A DNA stretch of 64,000 nucleotides from an uncultured Methanobrevibacter sp. Its GTDB lineage: Archaea; Methanobacteriota; Methanobacteria; Methanobacteriales; Methanobacteriaceae. Both the position numbers and the translations under genes were made by a program. The stretch covers positions 1 through 64,000 of the forward strand of contig NZ_CACXXB010000006.1 of the NCBI RefSeq assembly GCF_902771435.1. Direction: 5' to 3'. The notes beneath the pieces are model-generated. The model saw only the letters and a list, made by a program, of their open reading frames with translations, was not told the DNA's origin and did no database searches. Below, piece after piece: positions 38,277 to 48,062 of the stretch (the first letter of the stretch is position 1; each line of letters opens with the position of its first letter).

Positions 38277-39171
38277 CACAATATGCCTCGAACTCTTCAC
38301 ATAATGAAATCACTTTATCAAGATGAGGAATTGATTCAATCCAATCTACAGGTATTGCATCAAAACCGTAATAGATTCCGGCAAGTCCTCCGCAAATTGC
38401 CGCATTGGTGTCAGTGTCTCCACCCAAATTCACTGCCTTGAGAACTGCATCCCTGTAGTTTTCGGTGGTCTTCAAACAGTAAACAACGGTTTCGATGGTG
38501 TCAATGACATATCCTCCGCTCATGATGCCCTCTGAAAAGTCATCATCAAATATTCTTTTGAATTCGCCAAGCTCCTCATTATCTGCATAGTGTTGTTTAA
38601 TTTTTTCACAGGCGTTGCTTATGTGTTCGTCAATTGTCAAATCATTAGCTAACATGGATTTTGCTATTTCAACATATAATACGCAGGCTATTTTTGACCT
38701 GTCATGGCCGTGGGTCAGGCTGGAAACGTTTTCAATGGTTTCATAGTCAATGTCTGAAATGAATGCAAGGGGCAGTATTCTCATTAAAGACCCGTTTCCG
38801 TTGTCATGAGTTGAGGTTCCTCCGGATTTCAATGGTTCGGTGCCGTCCCTATATCTGTTTAAGCCTCTTATTGTAGTATTTCCAATGTCAAAGGTTTCCC
38901 TGTACTGTGAATATTCATGATTAAAAGCCCAGTTGCAGAATTCCTCCATCAGGTTGTCGTAATCTATCCCATTCATGTTGACAATGCTTCTCATGGTGGC
39001 TATTGTCATTGATGAATCGTCAGACCAGGTGCCCTTCGGCTGGTTGTAAGTTCCATATTCTCTCATATCGACTACGGGGTCAGCTTCAAGTTCATTTCTT
39101 GAATAGAATTCAACAGGAACTCCTAATGCATCGCCCACTACAAAACCGCAAATCCCATCTTTAACTTTCAT
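38266..39171 (-). CDS. ADP-ribosylglycohydrolase family protein
   Basis: 301 residues from ATG 39171 (MKVKDGICGFVVGDALGVP), because the family begins at this GxxxGDALG motif; a 29-residue upstream extension is open but unlike the family and overlaps the divergent gene. Catalytic metal ligands are visible: TWSDDSSMTIA (first Mg site) and GGDTDTNAAICGG (second). It removes ADP-ribose from proteins or other adducts, like DraG or ARH3. No nitrogenase or ADP-ribosyltransferase gene is nearby, so the target is unknown. Confidence 0.92.
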   Translation of the reverse strand: MKVKDGICGFVVGDALGVPVEFYSRNELEADPVVDMREYGTYNQPKGTWSDDSSMTIATMRSIVNMNGIDYDNLMEEFCNWAFNHEYSQYRETFDIGNTTIRGLNRYRDGTEPLKSGGTSTHDNGNGSLMRILPLAFISDIDYETIENVSSLTHGHDRSKIACVLYVEIAKSMLANDLTIDEHISNACEKIKQHYADNEELGEFKRIFDDDFSEGIMSGGYVIDTIETVVYCLKTTENYRDAVLKAVNLGGDTDTNAAICGGLAGIYYGFDAIPVDWIESIPHLDKVISLCEEFEAYCDES

Positions 39172-39232
39172 AATTAAATATATATTTTTTGAAGTAATTA
39201 AAAATTTATATTTTGAAAACAAATTTAATTTC

Positions 39233-39742
39233 ATGATTTTCAAAACCGCAAATCTCACATTAAGGCCATGGAGTGAAGATGATGCTGAATGCTTATATCA
39301 TTTCGCTAAAAATCCTAATGTGGGTCCGATAGCCGGATGGCCTCCACATGAAAGTGTTGAAGATAGCTTGAACATCATAAAAACTGTTTTTGCCAAAAAG
39401 GAAACTTATGCTATTGTGAAAGATGGTGTTCCAATAGGATGTGTTGGCTTGCTGTTTCATCCGGATACCAATCACTGGTGGGGTGAAGGAGCAGTTGAGC
39501 TGGGTTACTGGATAGCTGAGGAGCATTGGGGAAATGGATATGCTGCAGAAGCATCAAAAGCCATAATTGACCATGCATTTGAAGATTTGGAAATTTCACA
39601 GATATATGCATCATACCGGACTGAAAATGTCCGTTCAAAAAGGGTTTTGGAAAAATTGGGTTTTGAATATTATGCAGAAATGACAAATGAAAATTATCTG
39701 CATGAATTTTTCACAGAGGTTGCATTGAAACTTGAAAAATAA
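39233..39742 (+). CDS. GNAT-family N-acetyltransferase (RimJ/RimL type)
   Basis: 169 residues. Starts FKTANLTLRPWSEDDAECLY, a usual RimJ/RimL beginning. The acetyl-CoA loop is in ELGYWIAEEHWGNGYAAEA (Q/RxxGxG/A region) and the late motif is NVRSKRVLEKLGFEY. Length is normal. It acetylates a protein N-terminus or small amine; the substrate is unknown. Divergent from the ADP-ribosylglycohydrolase gene with overlapping upstream regions. Confidence 0.9.
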   Translation: MIFKTANLTLRPWSEDDAECLYHFAKNPNVGPIAGWPPHESVEDSLNIIKTVFAKKETYAIVKDGVPIGCVGLLFHPDTNHWWGEGAVELGYWIAEEHWGNGYAAEASKAIIDHAFEDLEISQIYASYRTENVRSKRVLEKLGFEYYAEMTNENYLHEFFTEVALKLEK

Positions 39743-39772
39743 TTATATACTAAGAAATGTTAATTTTAACTA

Positions 39773-40141
39773 ATGACTAGAAAATGTACTAACTGTGGAT
39801 TTGAAAATCAGGATTATTATGATTACTGTGCCAAATGCGGTACTCCTCTTGTGGAAGGAGCGAAACCCAAACAGTTTTATGTCTATAGGGCACAGCCAAG
39901 AGTCAATAAAAGAAATCTGCTGATATCATATTTGGTAACCATATTCCTGTCCTGGGGCGGTGTGATAGTATGGCTGATTTCAAAAACCTCAAGCTTTACA
40001 ATGTTTACTTTTTTCGGATTTTTCATGCCGTTCTATCTGGTCCAGTCAAAGCATCCTCAAATCAAAAAACATGGAATAATTCAGCTTTTAATCTCACTGG
40101 TTGGTGTTGGTCTCTCTTTTTATCTGATGTTGCATAAATAA
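39773..40141 (+). CDS. Zinc-ribbon membrane protein
   Basis: 122 residues. The N-terminus has a double-CxxC zinc ribbon (CTNCGFENQDYYDYCAKCG), followed by a short linker and three hydrophobic helices (about residues 43-65, 66-80, 95-118). Many Methanobrevibacter genomes carry such proteins of unknown role. The region before the start holds AT-rich sequence with little ribosome-site signal (ATG 39773). Confidence 0.8.
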   Translation: MTRKCTNCGFENQDYYDYCAKCGTPLVEGAKPKQFYVYRAQPRVNKRNLLISYLVTIFLSWGGVIVWLISKTSSFTMFTFFGFFMPFYLVQSKHPQIKKHGIIQLLISLVGVGLSFYLMLHK

Positions 40142-40142
40142 G

Positions 40143-40185
40143 AAAAAAAGGGGAAATTTAGACAAAATGGAAGCTAACATTTCCC
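40143..40185 (-). terminator. Hairpin plus U tract enclosing a stop codon
   Basis: GGGAAAT (40151-40157) pairs with ATTTCCC (40179-40185). The minus-strand stop (40158-40160) lies in the loop, and A7 at 40143-40149 is a U run on the minus strand. Confidence 0.5.
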
Positions 40186-40682
40186 ATTAAAATTTGTATC
40201 GGAACTGCTAAAGGATTGAATGTACCCTTGCTCATGGCTGTACTGACTGCGTCTCCCCTATCCATGGTTCCGCTGACCTGATCATTTCCGGCATAACCGT
40301 TGTATGCGTCATTGGCACGAATGTTGTCAACAAGACCGGCTCCAAAAATGGATTCGGCAGCTTCAGGATTCACACTAAGGATTAGATGGGGTGTGAAATG
40401 GTAAGTGTGTTCCATAATTTCTTTTGCAGCTCCATAAGGATTGTTAGGTGAAAACAGATGGATGTTATGCAGGGTATCTCCATTTGGATGATATGAATTT
40501 CCAGGATAAATCCATTCAAAACCGCCCAAAACACTAAATTTAGCTGCCATGTCTACTCCAGGGTCACCTTCGTCAGTATCTTCAGCGAGAATTAATATTG
40601 GACTTGTCATTGTAAACAATAAAAAAGCAATAATAATTATCGCTATTATTCCCAATATTGTTTTTCCGGTTTTCATAATCAT
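40158..40682 (-). CDS. Exported or membrane-anchored protein of unknown function
   Basis: 174 residues. The N-terminus is a hydrophobic anchor or signal peptide (KTGKTILGIIAIIIIAFLLF). The rest is soluble, with FEWIYPGNSYHPNGDTLHN, YHFTPHLIL and a late DQVSGTMDRGDAVSTAMSKG. I do not recognise the family. It is divergent from the prs operon with an 84-bp shared promoter region. Confidence 0.72.
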   Translation of the reverse strand: MIMKTGKTILGIIAIIIIAFLLFTMTSPILILAEDTDEGDPGVDMAAKFSVLGGFEWIYPGNSYHPNGDTLHNIHLFSPNNPYGAAKEIMEHTYHFTPHLILSVNPEAAESIFGAGLVDNIRANDAYNGYAGNDQVSGTMDRGDAVSTAMSKGTFNPLAVPIQILMGNVSFHFV

Positions 40683-40766
40683 TTGTATTAACTCTTATAA
40701 GTATAAATACTTAACTTTTTTAATTATCAAAAACATATATGATAACATAAATATTTTGGTGATATT

Positions 40767-41681
40767 GTGATTATTGGTGGTTCAGCTTCTCAAGATTTAG
40801 CAGCTCATGTTGCACGTGAACTTGGCGAAGAATTACGTTATGTTGAAACTAAAAAGTTTCCAGATGGTGAAAGGTATTTGAGAATTGACGGTGTCATTGA
40901 TGATGAAGTGACAGTCATTCAGTCTACCGGTTACCCTCAGGATGAAAATTTGATGGAATTATTATTTATAATAGCCAATCTCAAGGATTTGGGTGCTAAA
41001 AAAGTCAGGGCAGTAGTTCCATATATGGGATATGCAAGACAGGAAAAACGTTTCAATCCAGGTGAAACCGTTTCTGCAAAAATCGTTTGTGATTTGATAC
41101 AGTCTGCAGGTGCAGATGAATTCATAACATTCAACATTCACGAGGCATGTGTTTTAAACTTCTTTGACATTCCTGCAAAAAACGTCTCAGCAATGCCTGC
41201 CATTGCAGAATATCTGGACAAGAAATACTTCAGGAAAAGCGATGAAAAGCCATTGATTATTGCACCTGATAAAGGAGCATATGGATTTGCACAGGAAATG
41301 TCTGAAATCATAGGATGTGACTGCACATACCTGACCAAAGTCCGATTAGGTCCTGATAAGGTTGAAACTAAAATTGTGGACGTAAGATGTGATAGCGAAA
41401 GTGAAAACACTGTTAATGTTGATTCCGTAAAAGGAATGCATGCAATCATCATTGATGATATTATTGCAACCGGAGGAACCATTGTCAATGCAATAAACAT
41501 TTTAAAACAGCACGGTGCTTCATCAATCGACGTATGTTGCGTACATCCTATTTTAACCAATAACGGCGCTACAAGAATCTATGAAGCAGGCGCCAATAAG
41601 ATTATCGGAACAAACAGTCTTTCTTCAGACACTTCACGTGTATCACTTGCAAAATCAATTGCTGATGCCTTGAGGGATTAG
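40767..41681 (+). CDS. prs: Ribose-phosphate pyrophosphokinase
   Basis: 304 residues. Makes PRPP from ribose-5-phosphate and ATP for nucleotide, histidine and, in methanogens, methanopterin-type cofactor synthesis. Motifs: GGSASQDLAAHVARELGEEL at the N-terminus, VVPYMGYARQEKRFNPGE, and the PRPP loop IIIDDIIATGGTIVNA. GTG 40767 is the start, with GGTGA 4 nt ahead. First gene of a tight operon: next start 2 nt after its stop, then uvrB 7 nt later. Confidence 0.96.
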   Translation: MIIGGSASQDLAAHVARELGEELRYVETKKFPDGERYLRIDGVIDDEVTVIQSTGYPQDENLMELLFIIANLKDLGAKKVRAVVPYMGYARQEKRFNPGETVSAKIVCDLIQSAGADEFITFNIHEACVLNFFDIPAKNVSAMPAIAEYLDKKYFRKSDEKPLIIAPDKGAYGFAQEMSEIIGCDCTYLTKVRLGPDKVETKIVDVRCDSESENTVNVDSVKGMHAIIIDDIIATGGTIVNAINILKQHGASSIDVCCVHPILTNNGATRIYEAGANKIIGTNSLSSDTSRVSLAKSIADALRD

Positions 41682-41682
41682 A

Positions 41683-41973
41683 ATGGATAAGGAACAGATA
41701 AAACGTGAATTGGTTGACATTTCCAATAAGATCTTGGAGAAATATTCTGAAATGGATGTTGTTGAAACCATTTCAGTAATGAATATGGCTGCAAAAACCA
41801 TTTTTTTGGGCTCTCTTAAGGTTTACAATTATGAGGTCATTCCAAATGTCATGAGAGATTTGGAAAAAGAGCTGAAAGGATATGGGGATTTGGTCGTTAG
41901 AGACCAGAAGGTCACTCCATGCTGCTCTCCAAGTTACACTCATATCAGCTTCAATATTACAGTTCCAAACTAG
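41683..41973 (+). CDS. Small conserved-looking protein in the prs-uvrB operon
   Basis: 96 residues, soluble, helix-rich N-terminus (KEQIKRELVDISNKILEKYS) and a C-terminal beta part with TPCCSPSYTHISFNI. No signal peptide. I do not recognise the family. Spacing of 2 nt to prs and 6 nt to uvrB makes co-transcription and translational coupling very likely. Confidence 0.8.
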   Translation: MDKEQIKRELVDISNKILEKYSEMDVVETISVMNMAAKTIFLGSLKVYNYEVIPNVMRDLEKELKGYGDLVVRDQKVTPCCSPSYTHISFNITVPN

Positions 41974-41979
41974 ATTATC

Positions 41980-43944
41980 ATGAAAGAATTTAAACTCAAG
42001 TCACCCTACAAACCATTGGGTGACCAACCAAAAGCCATTAACTCATTAGCCGAAGGCATAAAAAGCGGCATAAAGGAACAGACTCTTTTAGGAGTAACAG
42101 GTTCGGGAAAGACTTTTACAATGGCAAATGTCATTGAAAAAGTCCAAAAGCCCACTTTGGTCATTTCACACAACAAAACTCTGGCTGCACAGTTATATGA
42201 GGAATTCAAGGAATTCTTCCCGGACAATGCGGTGGAGTATTTTGTCAGCTATTATGATTATTACCAGCCTGAAGCCTATGTGCCTCGAACGGATACATTC
42301 ATCGACAAGGAAGCTTCAATCAATGAGGAAATAGACACAATGAGGCATTCTGCAACTCAGTCTCTTCTTTCAAGGGATGATGTCATTGTTGTAAGTAGCG
42401 TAAGTTGCATTTACGGTATCGGATCTCCTGAGGATTACGGTGAATTTGCATTTGGAATTGCCGTTGGGGATATTTATGACAGATCTGAAATTCTCAGACG
42501 ACTGGTGTTCATGCAGTATGAGCGAAATGACATTGAATTTGACAGAGGTCAGTTCAGAGTCAGGGGAGATGTCATTGAAATCAATCCGGTTCATGGAACT
42601 CCTCCAATAAGAATAGAACTGTTCGGCGATGAAATAGATGCCATAAGCATAATCGATAAGGTCACCGGAAAAAAACAGGAATCCCTTCAGAGATACATGA
42701 TTTTCCCTGCAAAGCACTTCGTCGTCGGCCAGGACAAGATGGACAGGGCTATAGACAACATTTCAAAAGAATTGGATGAAAGGCTGGAGGAACTTAAACT
42801 GATGGGTAAACTCCTTGAAGCGCAAAGGCTGGAACAGCGTACCCGTTTTGATATTGAAATGCTTCATGAGATGGGATACTGTCCGGGTGTAGAAAACTAC
42901 TCCATGCACCTGTCAGGCCGTAACTGGGGAGACAAGCCATACTCACTTTTAAAATACTTTCCCGATGATTTCTTAACAATAATTGATGAATCACACGTTA
43001 CCGTTCCGCAAATAAGAGGAATGTATAATGGGGACCGTGCACGTAAGGAAACTCTGGTTGAATACGGTTTCAGACTGCCTTCAGCCAAGGAAAACCGTCC
43101 TTTGAGATTTGATGAGTTTGAATCATCTGTAAATCAGGTAATTTATGTATCTGCAACACCCGCACAATATGAACTTACAAGATCAAGAAATGTCGTTGAA
43201 CAAATTATCAGGCCGACAGGACTTGTGGACCCTGAAGTATTGATAAGGCCTGTGACAGGTCAGGTTGAAGATCTGCTCAAGGAAGTTAGAAAAACAGCCG
43301 AAAAGGATGAGCGTGTGCTGGTTACAACACTGACAAAAAGAATGGCAGAGGATTTGACTGATTATTATGCAAGAATAGGCGTTAAAGTAAGGTATATGCA
43401 CTCTGAAATCGACACGCTGGAGAGAATCGATATTGTGGATGACTTGAGGAGGGGTAAATTCGATGTCCTCGTTGGAGTAAACCTTTTAAGGGAAGGTCTG
43501 GATTTGCCGGAAGTCTCTTTAGTCGCCATTCTCGATGCAGATAAGGAAGGATTTTTAAGAAATGAAACCTCTCTCATACAGACAATCGGTAGGGCTGCAA
43601 GAAACGTCAACGGCCGTGTGATAATGTATGTTGACGACATGACAGATTCTGTCAAGAACGCTTATGAAACCACACTCAAAAGGCGCAAGCTCCAGATGAA
43701 ATACAATGAAGTTCACGGAATAACACCAAAATCAACCCAAAGGACCCTGAAAGAAAAACTCGCTGAAGAAGATGAGAAATACAGAGGCATTGGAACTGAT
43801 GTCAGTAAAATGCCTAAAGATGAGCTTCAATTGCTGATTAAGGATTTGGAAAGGGACATGAAGGATGCAGCATCAAGACTTGACTTTGAAAGGGCTGCCG
43901 ATTTAAGAAACAAGCTTTATGCCTTAAAAGGATTTGACAAATAG
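41980..43944 (+). CDS. uvrB: Excinuclease ABC subunit B
   Basis: 654 residues. Damage-verifying helicase of nucleotide excision repair. Walker [17 protein letters not shown]; the damage-probing beta-hairpin in [14 protein letters not shown]; helicase motifs IGRAARN and [13 protein letters not shown]-terminal UvrC-binding UVR motif ([18 protein letters not shown]). A bacterial-type system in an archaeon, known in mesophilic methanogens and taken as acquired by transfer. uvrA follows at 44.9 kb after a two-gene insertion; uvrC is not in the window. Confidence 0.97.
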   Translation: MKEFKLKSPYKPLGDQPKAINSLAEGIKSGIKEQTLLGVTGSGKTFTMANVIEKVQKPTLVISHNKTLAAQLYEEFKEFFPDNAVEYFVSYYDYYQPEAYVPRTDTFIDKEASINEEIDTMRHSATQSLLSRDDVIVVSSVSCIYGIGSPEDYGEFAFGIAVGDIYDRSEILRRLVFMQYERNDIEFDRGQFRVRGDVIEINPVHGTPPIRIELFGDEIDAISIIDKVTGKKQESLQRYMIFPAKHFVVGQDKMDRAIDNISKELDERLEELKLMGKLLEAQRLEQRTRFDIEMLHEMGYCPGVENYSMHLSGRNWGDKPYSLLKYFPDDFLTIIDESHVTVPQIRGMYNGDRARKETLVEYGFRLPSAKENRPLRFDEFESSVNQVIYVSATPAQYELTRSRNVVEQIIRPTGLVDPEVLIRPVTGQVEDLLKEVRKTAEKDERVLVTTLTKRMAEDLTDYYARIGVKVRYMHSEIDTLERIDIVDDLRRGKFDVLVGVNLLREGLDLPEVSLVAILDADKEGFLRNETSLIQTIGRAARNVNGRVIMYVDDMTDSVKNAYETTLKRRKLQMKYNEVHGITPKSTQRTLKEKLAEEDEKYRGIGTDVSKMPKDELQLLIKDLERDMKDAASRLDFERAADLRNKLYALKGFDK

Positions 43945-44029
43945 TTTCTCACAGTTGTGATTTTGTGCATAATAGCACTTCAACAATTTATTTGTAATAC
44001 TTTTAATATAATTAGTATTATTAATTCTG

Positions 44030-44365
44030 GTGGTGGTTGTTATTTTTGATTACACATTAGAAGAATTGTTGTTGTTTCTGAAGGACTTGGATGAATCTCA
44101 AATAAAAGAGTCAAGACATTTCATCGAATCAAATATCACTAGAAATGAAGATATTGGGATGATTTATGATTTATTATTAAATGAAAAACCAGTACAAGTT
44201 GGTAAAACAAAAACTGGGACGTATAAAGTTGTTTTTGAGCATCCTTATCGAAAATCTAAAGATATATATTTGATTATTATGATAATTAATAGACAAGAAA
44301 TAACTCTAAAAACAATCTATACAGCTAATAGTTCAAGGAGGCTTCGCGAACATGAGCCAAATTAA
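44030..44365 (+). CDS. Small toxin-like protein (DUF4258/BrnT-like), first of a pair
   Basis: About 111 residues; the start is uncertain, with GTG codons at 44030 and 44033 in a GGTGGTGG stretch that itself resembles a ribosome site. Acidic N-terminal helix, then GTYKVVFEHPYRKSKDIYL and EITLKTIYTANSSRRLREHE, the shape of small RelE-superfamily-like proteins of the DUF4258 kind, by eye only. Overlaps the next gene by 14 nt. The pair looks like a toxin-antitoxin module lying between uvrB and uvrA. Confidence 0.6.
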   Translation: MVVVIFDYTLEELLLFLKDLDESQIKESRHFIESNITRNEDIGMIYDLLLNEKPVQVGKTKTGTYKVVFEHPYRKSKDIYLIIMIINRQEITLKTIYTANSSRRLREHEPN

Positions 44366-44726
44366 AAAATTTGATTTAAAATATTCGTATGACATTGAAG
44401 TTGACAGCATATTTATTAAAATTACAGAGAACTATAAATATCAGGAATCATTGGAGCTTGAAGATGGTATAATATTGGATTTCAGTGAGGAGGGTATTCC
44501 TGTGGCATTAGAAATTTTAGACATCAGTGATTTGTTCTCTGTTAAAAAAGATTGTTTTAACAATATAGAAAATATTAATATTACAATTGCTATAACCAAT
44601 TCAAGCATATCTTTAAACCTTCTTATGGAATTATTGATAGATAATGAGAAAATAGATCAACCATTCAGTACTGTTGCCAAAAATATAATTAATGTGCCTG
44701 AAATGGAAGTCATATGTTATTGTTAA
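44352..44726 (+). CDS. DUF2283-like protein, second of a toxin-antitoxin-like pair
   Basis: 124 residues. The N-terminal half has YDIEVDSIFIKITENYKY, ESLELEDGIILDFSEEGIPV and ALEILDIS, the DUF2283 pattern, a family often encoded next to DUF4258-type proteins. The C-terminal half is an extra helical part, ending EMEVICYC. ATG 44352 follows AAGGAGG (44336-44342), a strong ribosome site inside the upstream gene. Family by eye; antitoxin role is inferred from pairing. Confidence 0.65.
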   Translation: MSQIKKFDLKYSYDIEVDSIFIKITENYKYQESLELEDGIILDFSEEGIPVALEILDISDLFSVKKDCFNNIENINITIAITNSSISLNLLMELLIDNEKIDQPFSTVAKNIINVPEMEVICYC

Positions 44727-44791
44727 TTCTGATTTTGGAAAATTTGAAGAAGCAATATGCCACAGAGAAAAAAGTTAATTTTGTATTTTAG

Positions 44792-44811
44792 TAAAGTGAA
44801 CAAGCACTTTA
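44792..44811. promoter_or_regulatory. Inverted repeat upstream of uvrA
   Basis: TAAAGTG (44792-44798) and CACTTTA (44805-44811) are perfect inverted copies with a 6-nt spacer, about 50 bp upstream of a TATA-like box (CTTTATAAG, near 44859-44867). A possible operator; no T run follows, so it is not a good terminator. Confidence 0.35.
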
Positions 44812-44911
44812 AAGCATAAAAAGCAATTAAAAAATACTTATCAAATGCTCTCTGAAAGACTTTATAAGCTAGTTTGTTCTAATATTATATAACTAATTTT
44901 AGGAGATTATT

Positions 44912-47800
44912 ATGGCTGAAAATTCTAAAAAACAAATTGTCATCAAGGGTGCACGTGAGCACAATCTGCAGGATATCGATGTCAGTGTCCCCCGTGATGA
45001 ATTCATTGTAATTACAGGTATCAGTGGGTCTGGTAAGTCTTCACTGGCTTTCGATACAATCTATGCTGAAGGACAGCGCAGATATGTCGAATCACTCTCA
45101 GCTTATGCAAGACAGTTTTTGGGTCAGATGAAAAAACCTGAGATGGAATCCATAGAGGGACTATCTCCTGCCATTTCAATTGACCAGAAAACAACAAGGG
45201 AAAACCCAAGATCTACTGTAGGTACAATTACAGAAATTTATGATTATTTGAGATTACTTTATGCAAGAATTGGTATTCCGCACTGTCCCAATTGTGGAAA
45301 GGAGATTTCACAGCAAACCATTGGACAAATTGGAGATTCAATCATCGAGGAAGGTGAAGGATTAAAAATTCAAATCCTCTCTCCGGTCGTCAGGGATAAA
45401 AAAGGTCAGCACAAGGATGTCCTGGAAGATCTGAGAAACAAGGGTTTTGTCAGAGTCCGTGTCGACGGTGAAATAAGGGATTTGGAGGAAGACATAGATT
45501 TGCCTAAAACCTATCGTCACAGCATTGATGTTGTTGTTGACAGGCTTAAAATAAGACGAGATGTGGACTTTAAGAGAAGATTAGTGGATTCCCTTGAAAC
45601 TGCAGCCGAATTTGCAGGAGGTCTGATTACCGTTTTATTTGACAATGGTGAAGAGGAATATGAGAAAAAGTATTCAGAACACTTTGCCTGTGTTGACTGT
45701 GGAATAAACTTTGAGGAGCTGACTCCAAGGATGTTTTCATTCAATGCTCCTCAGGGCGCATGTCCTGAATGTAACGGTATAGGTTCCAAAATGGAGATTG
45801 ACCCTGATTTGATAGTTCCGGATGCCACACTGACACTGAATGAGGGAGCCATTGCGCCATGGTCAAAATCCGCCAAAAGGGAAAACTATTATTATCAGAT
45901 GCTTGAAGCTGTATCAAAGCACTTCAACTTCAGCATGGACGTTCCATTCAACGAACTGGACGAAGAATATCAAAACACTATTCTTTATGGCTGCAATGAG
46001 AAGATACCGTTCACTTTCAAGAGAAGAAATAAATCTTACATGGTCAACCGTAAATTTGAAGGGGTCATTCCAAGAATGGAGAGATTATACCTTGAAACCA
46101 AATCAAACTATTCCAGAAAATACATCTCCAAATTCATGAGCGACAGAAAATGTCATGTCTGTGACGGAAAGCGTTTAAGGCCTGAAGTATTGGCCGTTAC
46201 TGTCGGCGGAAAATCCATCATTGACGTTTGTGATTTGGCAATAAAGGATTCATATCAGTTTTTCCAGGATTTGGAACTTACAGAACGTGAAAACTTCATT
46301 GCAAAAGAAGTTTTAAAAGAGGTTAAGGAACGTTTAAGCTTCTTGGTTGAAGTGGGACTCGATTACCTGTCAATGTCAAGATCATCAGGTACACTTTCCG
46401 GTGGTGAGGCTCAAAGAATCAGATTGGCCACTCAAATAGGTTCCGGGCTTGTTGGCGTATTGTACATTTTGGACGAGCCAAGTATAGGTCTTCACCAAAG
46501 AGACAATATGAAGCTAATTGAAGCTTTAAAAAGACTTAAAGATTTGGGAAATACATTGGTTGTTGTTGAGCATGATGAAGAGACAATTCTCTCAGCGGAT
46601 TATGTTGTAGACATAGGTCCAGGTGCCGGTGAGCACGGTGGTAAAGTAGTCGCTCAGGGAACTCCTTTGGATATTATGAACAATCCGGATTCCATTACCG
46701 GCCAGTACATTTCAAGGGTTAAAAAGATTGACATTCCTAAATCAAGACGTGAAGGCAACGGCAAGTTCATAACAATCAGGGGTGCGGCCCAAAATAACTT
46801 AAAGCACATCGATGTTGATATTCCACTGGGCAAATTTACCTGTGTAACCGGAGTGAGCGGCTCTGGAAAAAGCAGTCTGATTAATGAAATTCTTTATAAG
46901 GGAGCTAAAGGAAAACTGGCCAAGAAATTCACTTTTGCAGGCAAATTCGATGAAATTGAAGGATTGGAAAACATCGATAAGGTTATTGCCATTGACCAGA
47001 AACCGATTGGTAGGACTCCAAGGTCAAATCCTGCAACATACACTGGAGTATTTACGGATATTCGTGATCTGTTTGCAAACACTCCTGAATCAAAAGCCAG
47101 AGGATATAAACCTGGAAGATTCTCATTCAACGTTAAGGGCGGAAGATGTGAAGCCTGTTCGGGTGATGGTATTGTGCAGATTGAAATGCACTTTTTGGCG
47201 GATGTGTTTGTCCCGTGTGAGGTCTGCGGCGGTAAGAGATACAACGAGGAGACTTTGGATATTAGATACAAGGGCAAAAACATCTATGAGGTCCTGGAAA
47301 TGACAGTTGAAGAGGCATTGGAATTCTTTGAACACATTCCAAAAATCACCAAAAAGCTCCAGACATTGTATGATGTCGGCCTTGGCTATATGAAAATCGG
47401 TCAGCCTGCAACAACACTTTCCGGTGGTGAGGCTCAAAGGATTAAACTTGCAAAAGAGCTTTCCAGAACCAGTACAGGCAAGACTTTGTACATTCTTGAC
47501 GAACCGACTACAGGTCTTCACTTTGCAGACATCAAAAGGTTGCTTGACGTGCTTGCAAGATTGACAGATGCAGGCAATTCAGTAGTTGTCATTGAGCATA
47601 ACCTGGATGTTATCAAAACTGCCGACCACATCATCGATTTGGGTCCTGATGGCGGTGACGGCGGAGGTGAGGTCATAGCTACCGGAACTCCTGAAGAGGT
47701 TGCTGAAACTGGAACATATACTGGTGAATTCCTTGAGAGAATGCTTGATGAAAACATAACTCCGTATGCAAAGGAATTGGTAGAAGATATTGGAAAATAG
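44912..47800 (+). CDS. uvrA: Excinuclease ABC subunit A
   Basis: 962 residues. ABC-type damage-recognition ATPase. Two nucleotide-binding halves: Walker [15 protein letters not shown] and [13 protein letters not shown], signature [12 protein letters not shown] and [12 protein letters not shown], Walker B LYILDEPS and [12 protein letters not shown]. Zinc modules CPNCGKE-type, CxxC...CHVCDGKRL and [10 protein letters not shown]...CEVCGGKRY are intact. Length is normal. AGGAGA ribosome site before ATG 44912. It has its own promoter region rather than continuing the uvrB operon, and ends in a perfect terminator hairpin covering its stop. Confidence 0.97.
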   Translation: MAENSKKQIVIKGAREHNLQDIDVSVPRDEFIVITGISGSGKSSLAFDTIYAEGQRRYVESLSAYARQFLGQMKKPEMESIEGLSPAISIDQKTTRENPRSTVGTITEIYDYLRLLYARIGIPHCPNCGKEISQQTIGQIGDSIIEEGEGLKIQILSPVVRDKKGQHKDVLEDLRNKGFVRVRVDGEIRDLEEDIDLPKTYRHSIDVVVDRLKIRRDVDFKRRLVDSLETAAEFAGGLITVLFDNGEEEYEKKYSEHFACVDCGINFEELTPRMFSFNAPQGACPECNGIGSKMEIDPDLIVPDATLTLNEGAIAPWSKSAKRENYYYQMLEAVSKHFNFSMDVPFNELDEEYQNTILYGCNEKIPFTFKRRNKSYMVNRKFEGVIPRMERLYLETKSNYSRKYISKFMSDRKCHVCDGKRLRPEVLAVTVGGKSIIDVCDLAIKDSYQFFQDLELTERENFIAKEVLKEVKERLSFLVEVGLDYLSMSRSSGTLSGGEAQRIRLATQIGSGLVGVLYILDEPSIGLHQRDNMKLIEALKRLKDLGNTLVVVEHDEETILSADYVVDIGPGAGEHGGKVVAQGTPLDIMNNPDSITGQYISRVKKIDIPKSRREGNGKFITIRGAAQNNLKHIDVDIPLGKFTCVTGVSGSGKSSLINEILYKGAKGKLAKKFTFAGKFDEIEGLENIDKVIAIDQKPIGRTPRSNPATYTGVFTDIRDLFANTPESKARGYKPGRFSFNVKGGRCEACSGDGIVQIEMHFLADVFVPCEVCGGKRYNEETLDIRYKGKNIYEVLEMTVEEALEFFEHIPKITKKLQTLYDVGLGYMKIGQPATTLSGGEAQRIKLAKELSRTSTGKTLYILDEPTTGLHFADIKRLLDVLARLTDAGNSVVVIEHNLDVIKTADHIIDLGPDGGDGGGEVIATGTPEEVAETGTYTGEFLERMLDENITPYAKELVEDIGK

Positions 47801-47816
47801 AATATCTTCTATTTTT
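47781..47816 (+). terminator. Perfect 11-bp hairpin plus T5 enclosing the uvrA stop
   Basis: TAGAAGATATT (47781-47791) pairs with AATATCTTCTA (47801-47811); the stop 47798-47800 is in the 9-nt loop; T5 follows. Confidence 0.75.
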
Positions 47817-48062
47817 ATTATTTTAAACAATTTTTTTTAATAATTTTATCGTGTTTTACTAATTTTTCATTATTTTTTTCATTATATTATTCAATATTTG
47901 ATTTATAATTTAAAAAAAATATATTATATGAAGTCATTTTTTTATAACTTTTTCAATAAATTTATATATTTTACTAATAAACATTTAATCAACACTAATA
48001 ATAGGTAACTTTTTATATTTGTTTAAAGCCTATTAATAGTACAATTATTATCGGTGATAATG

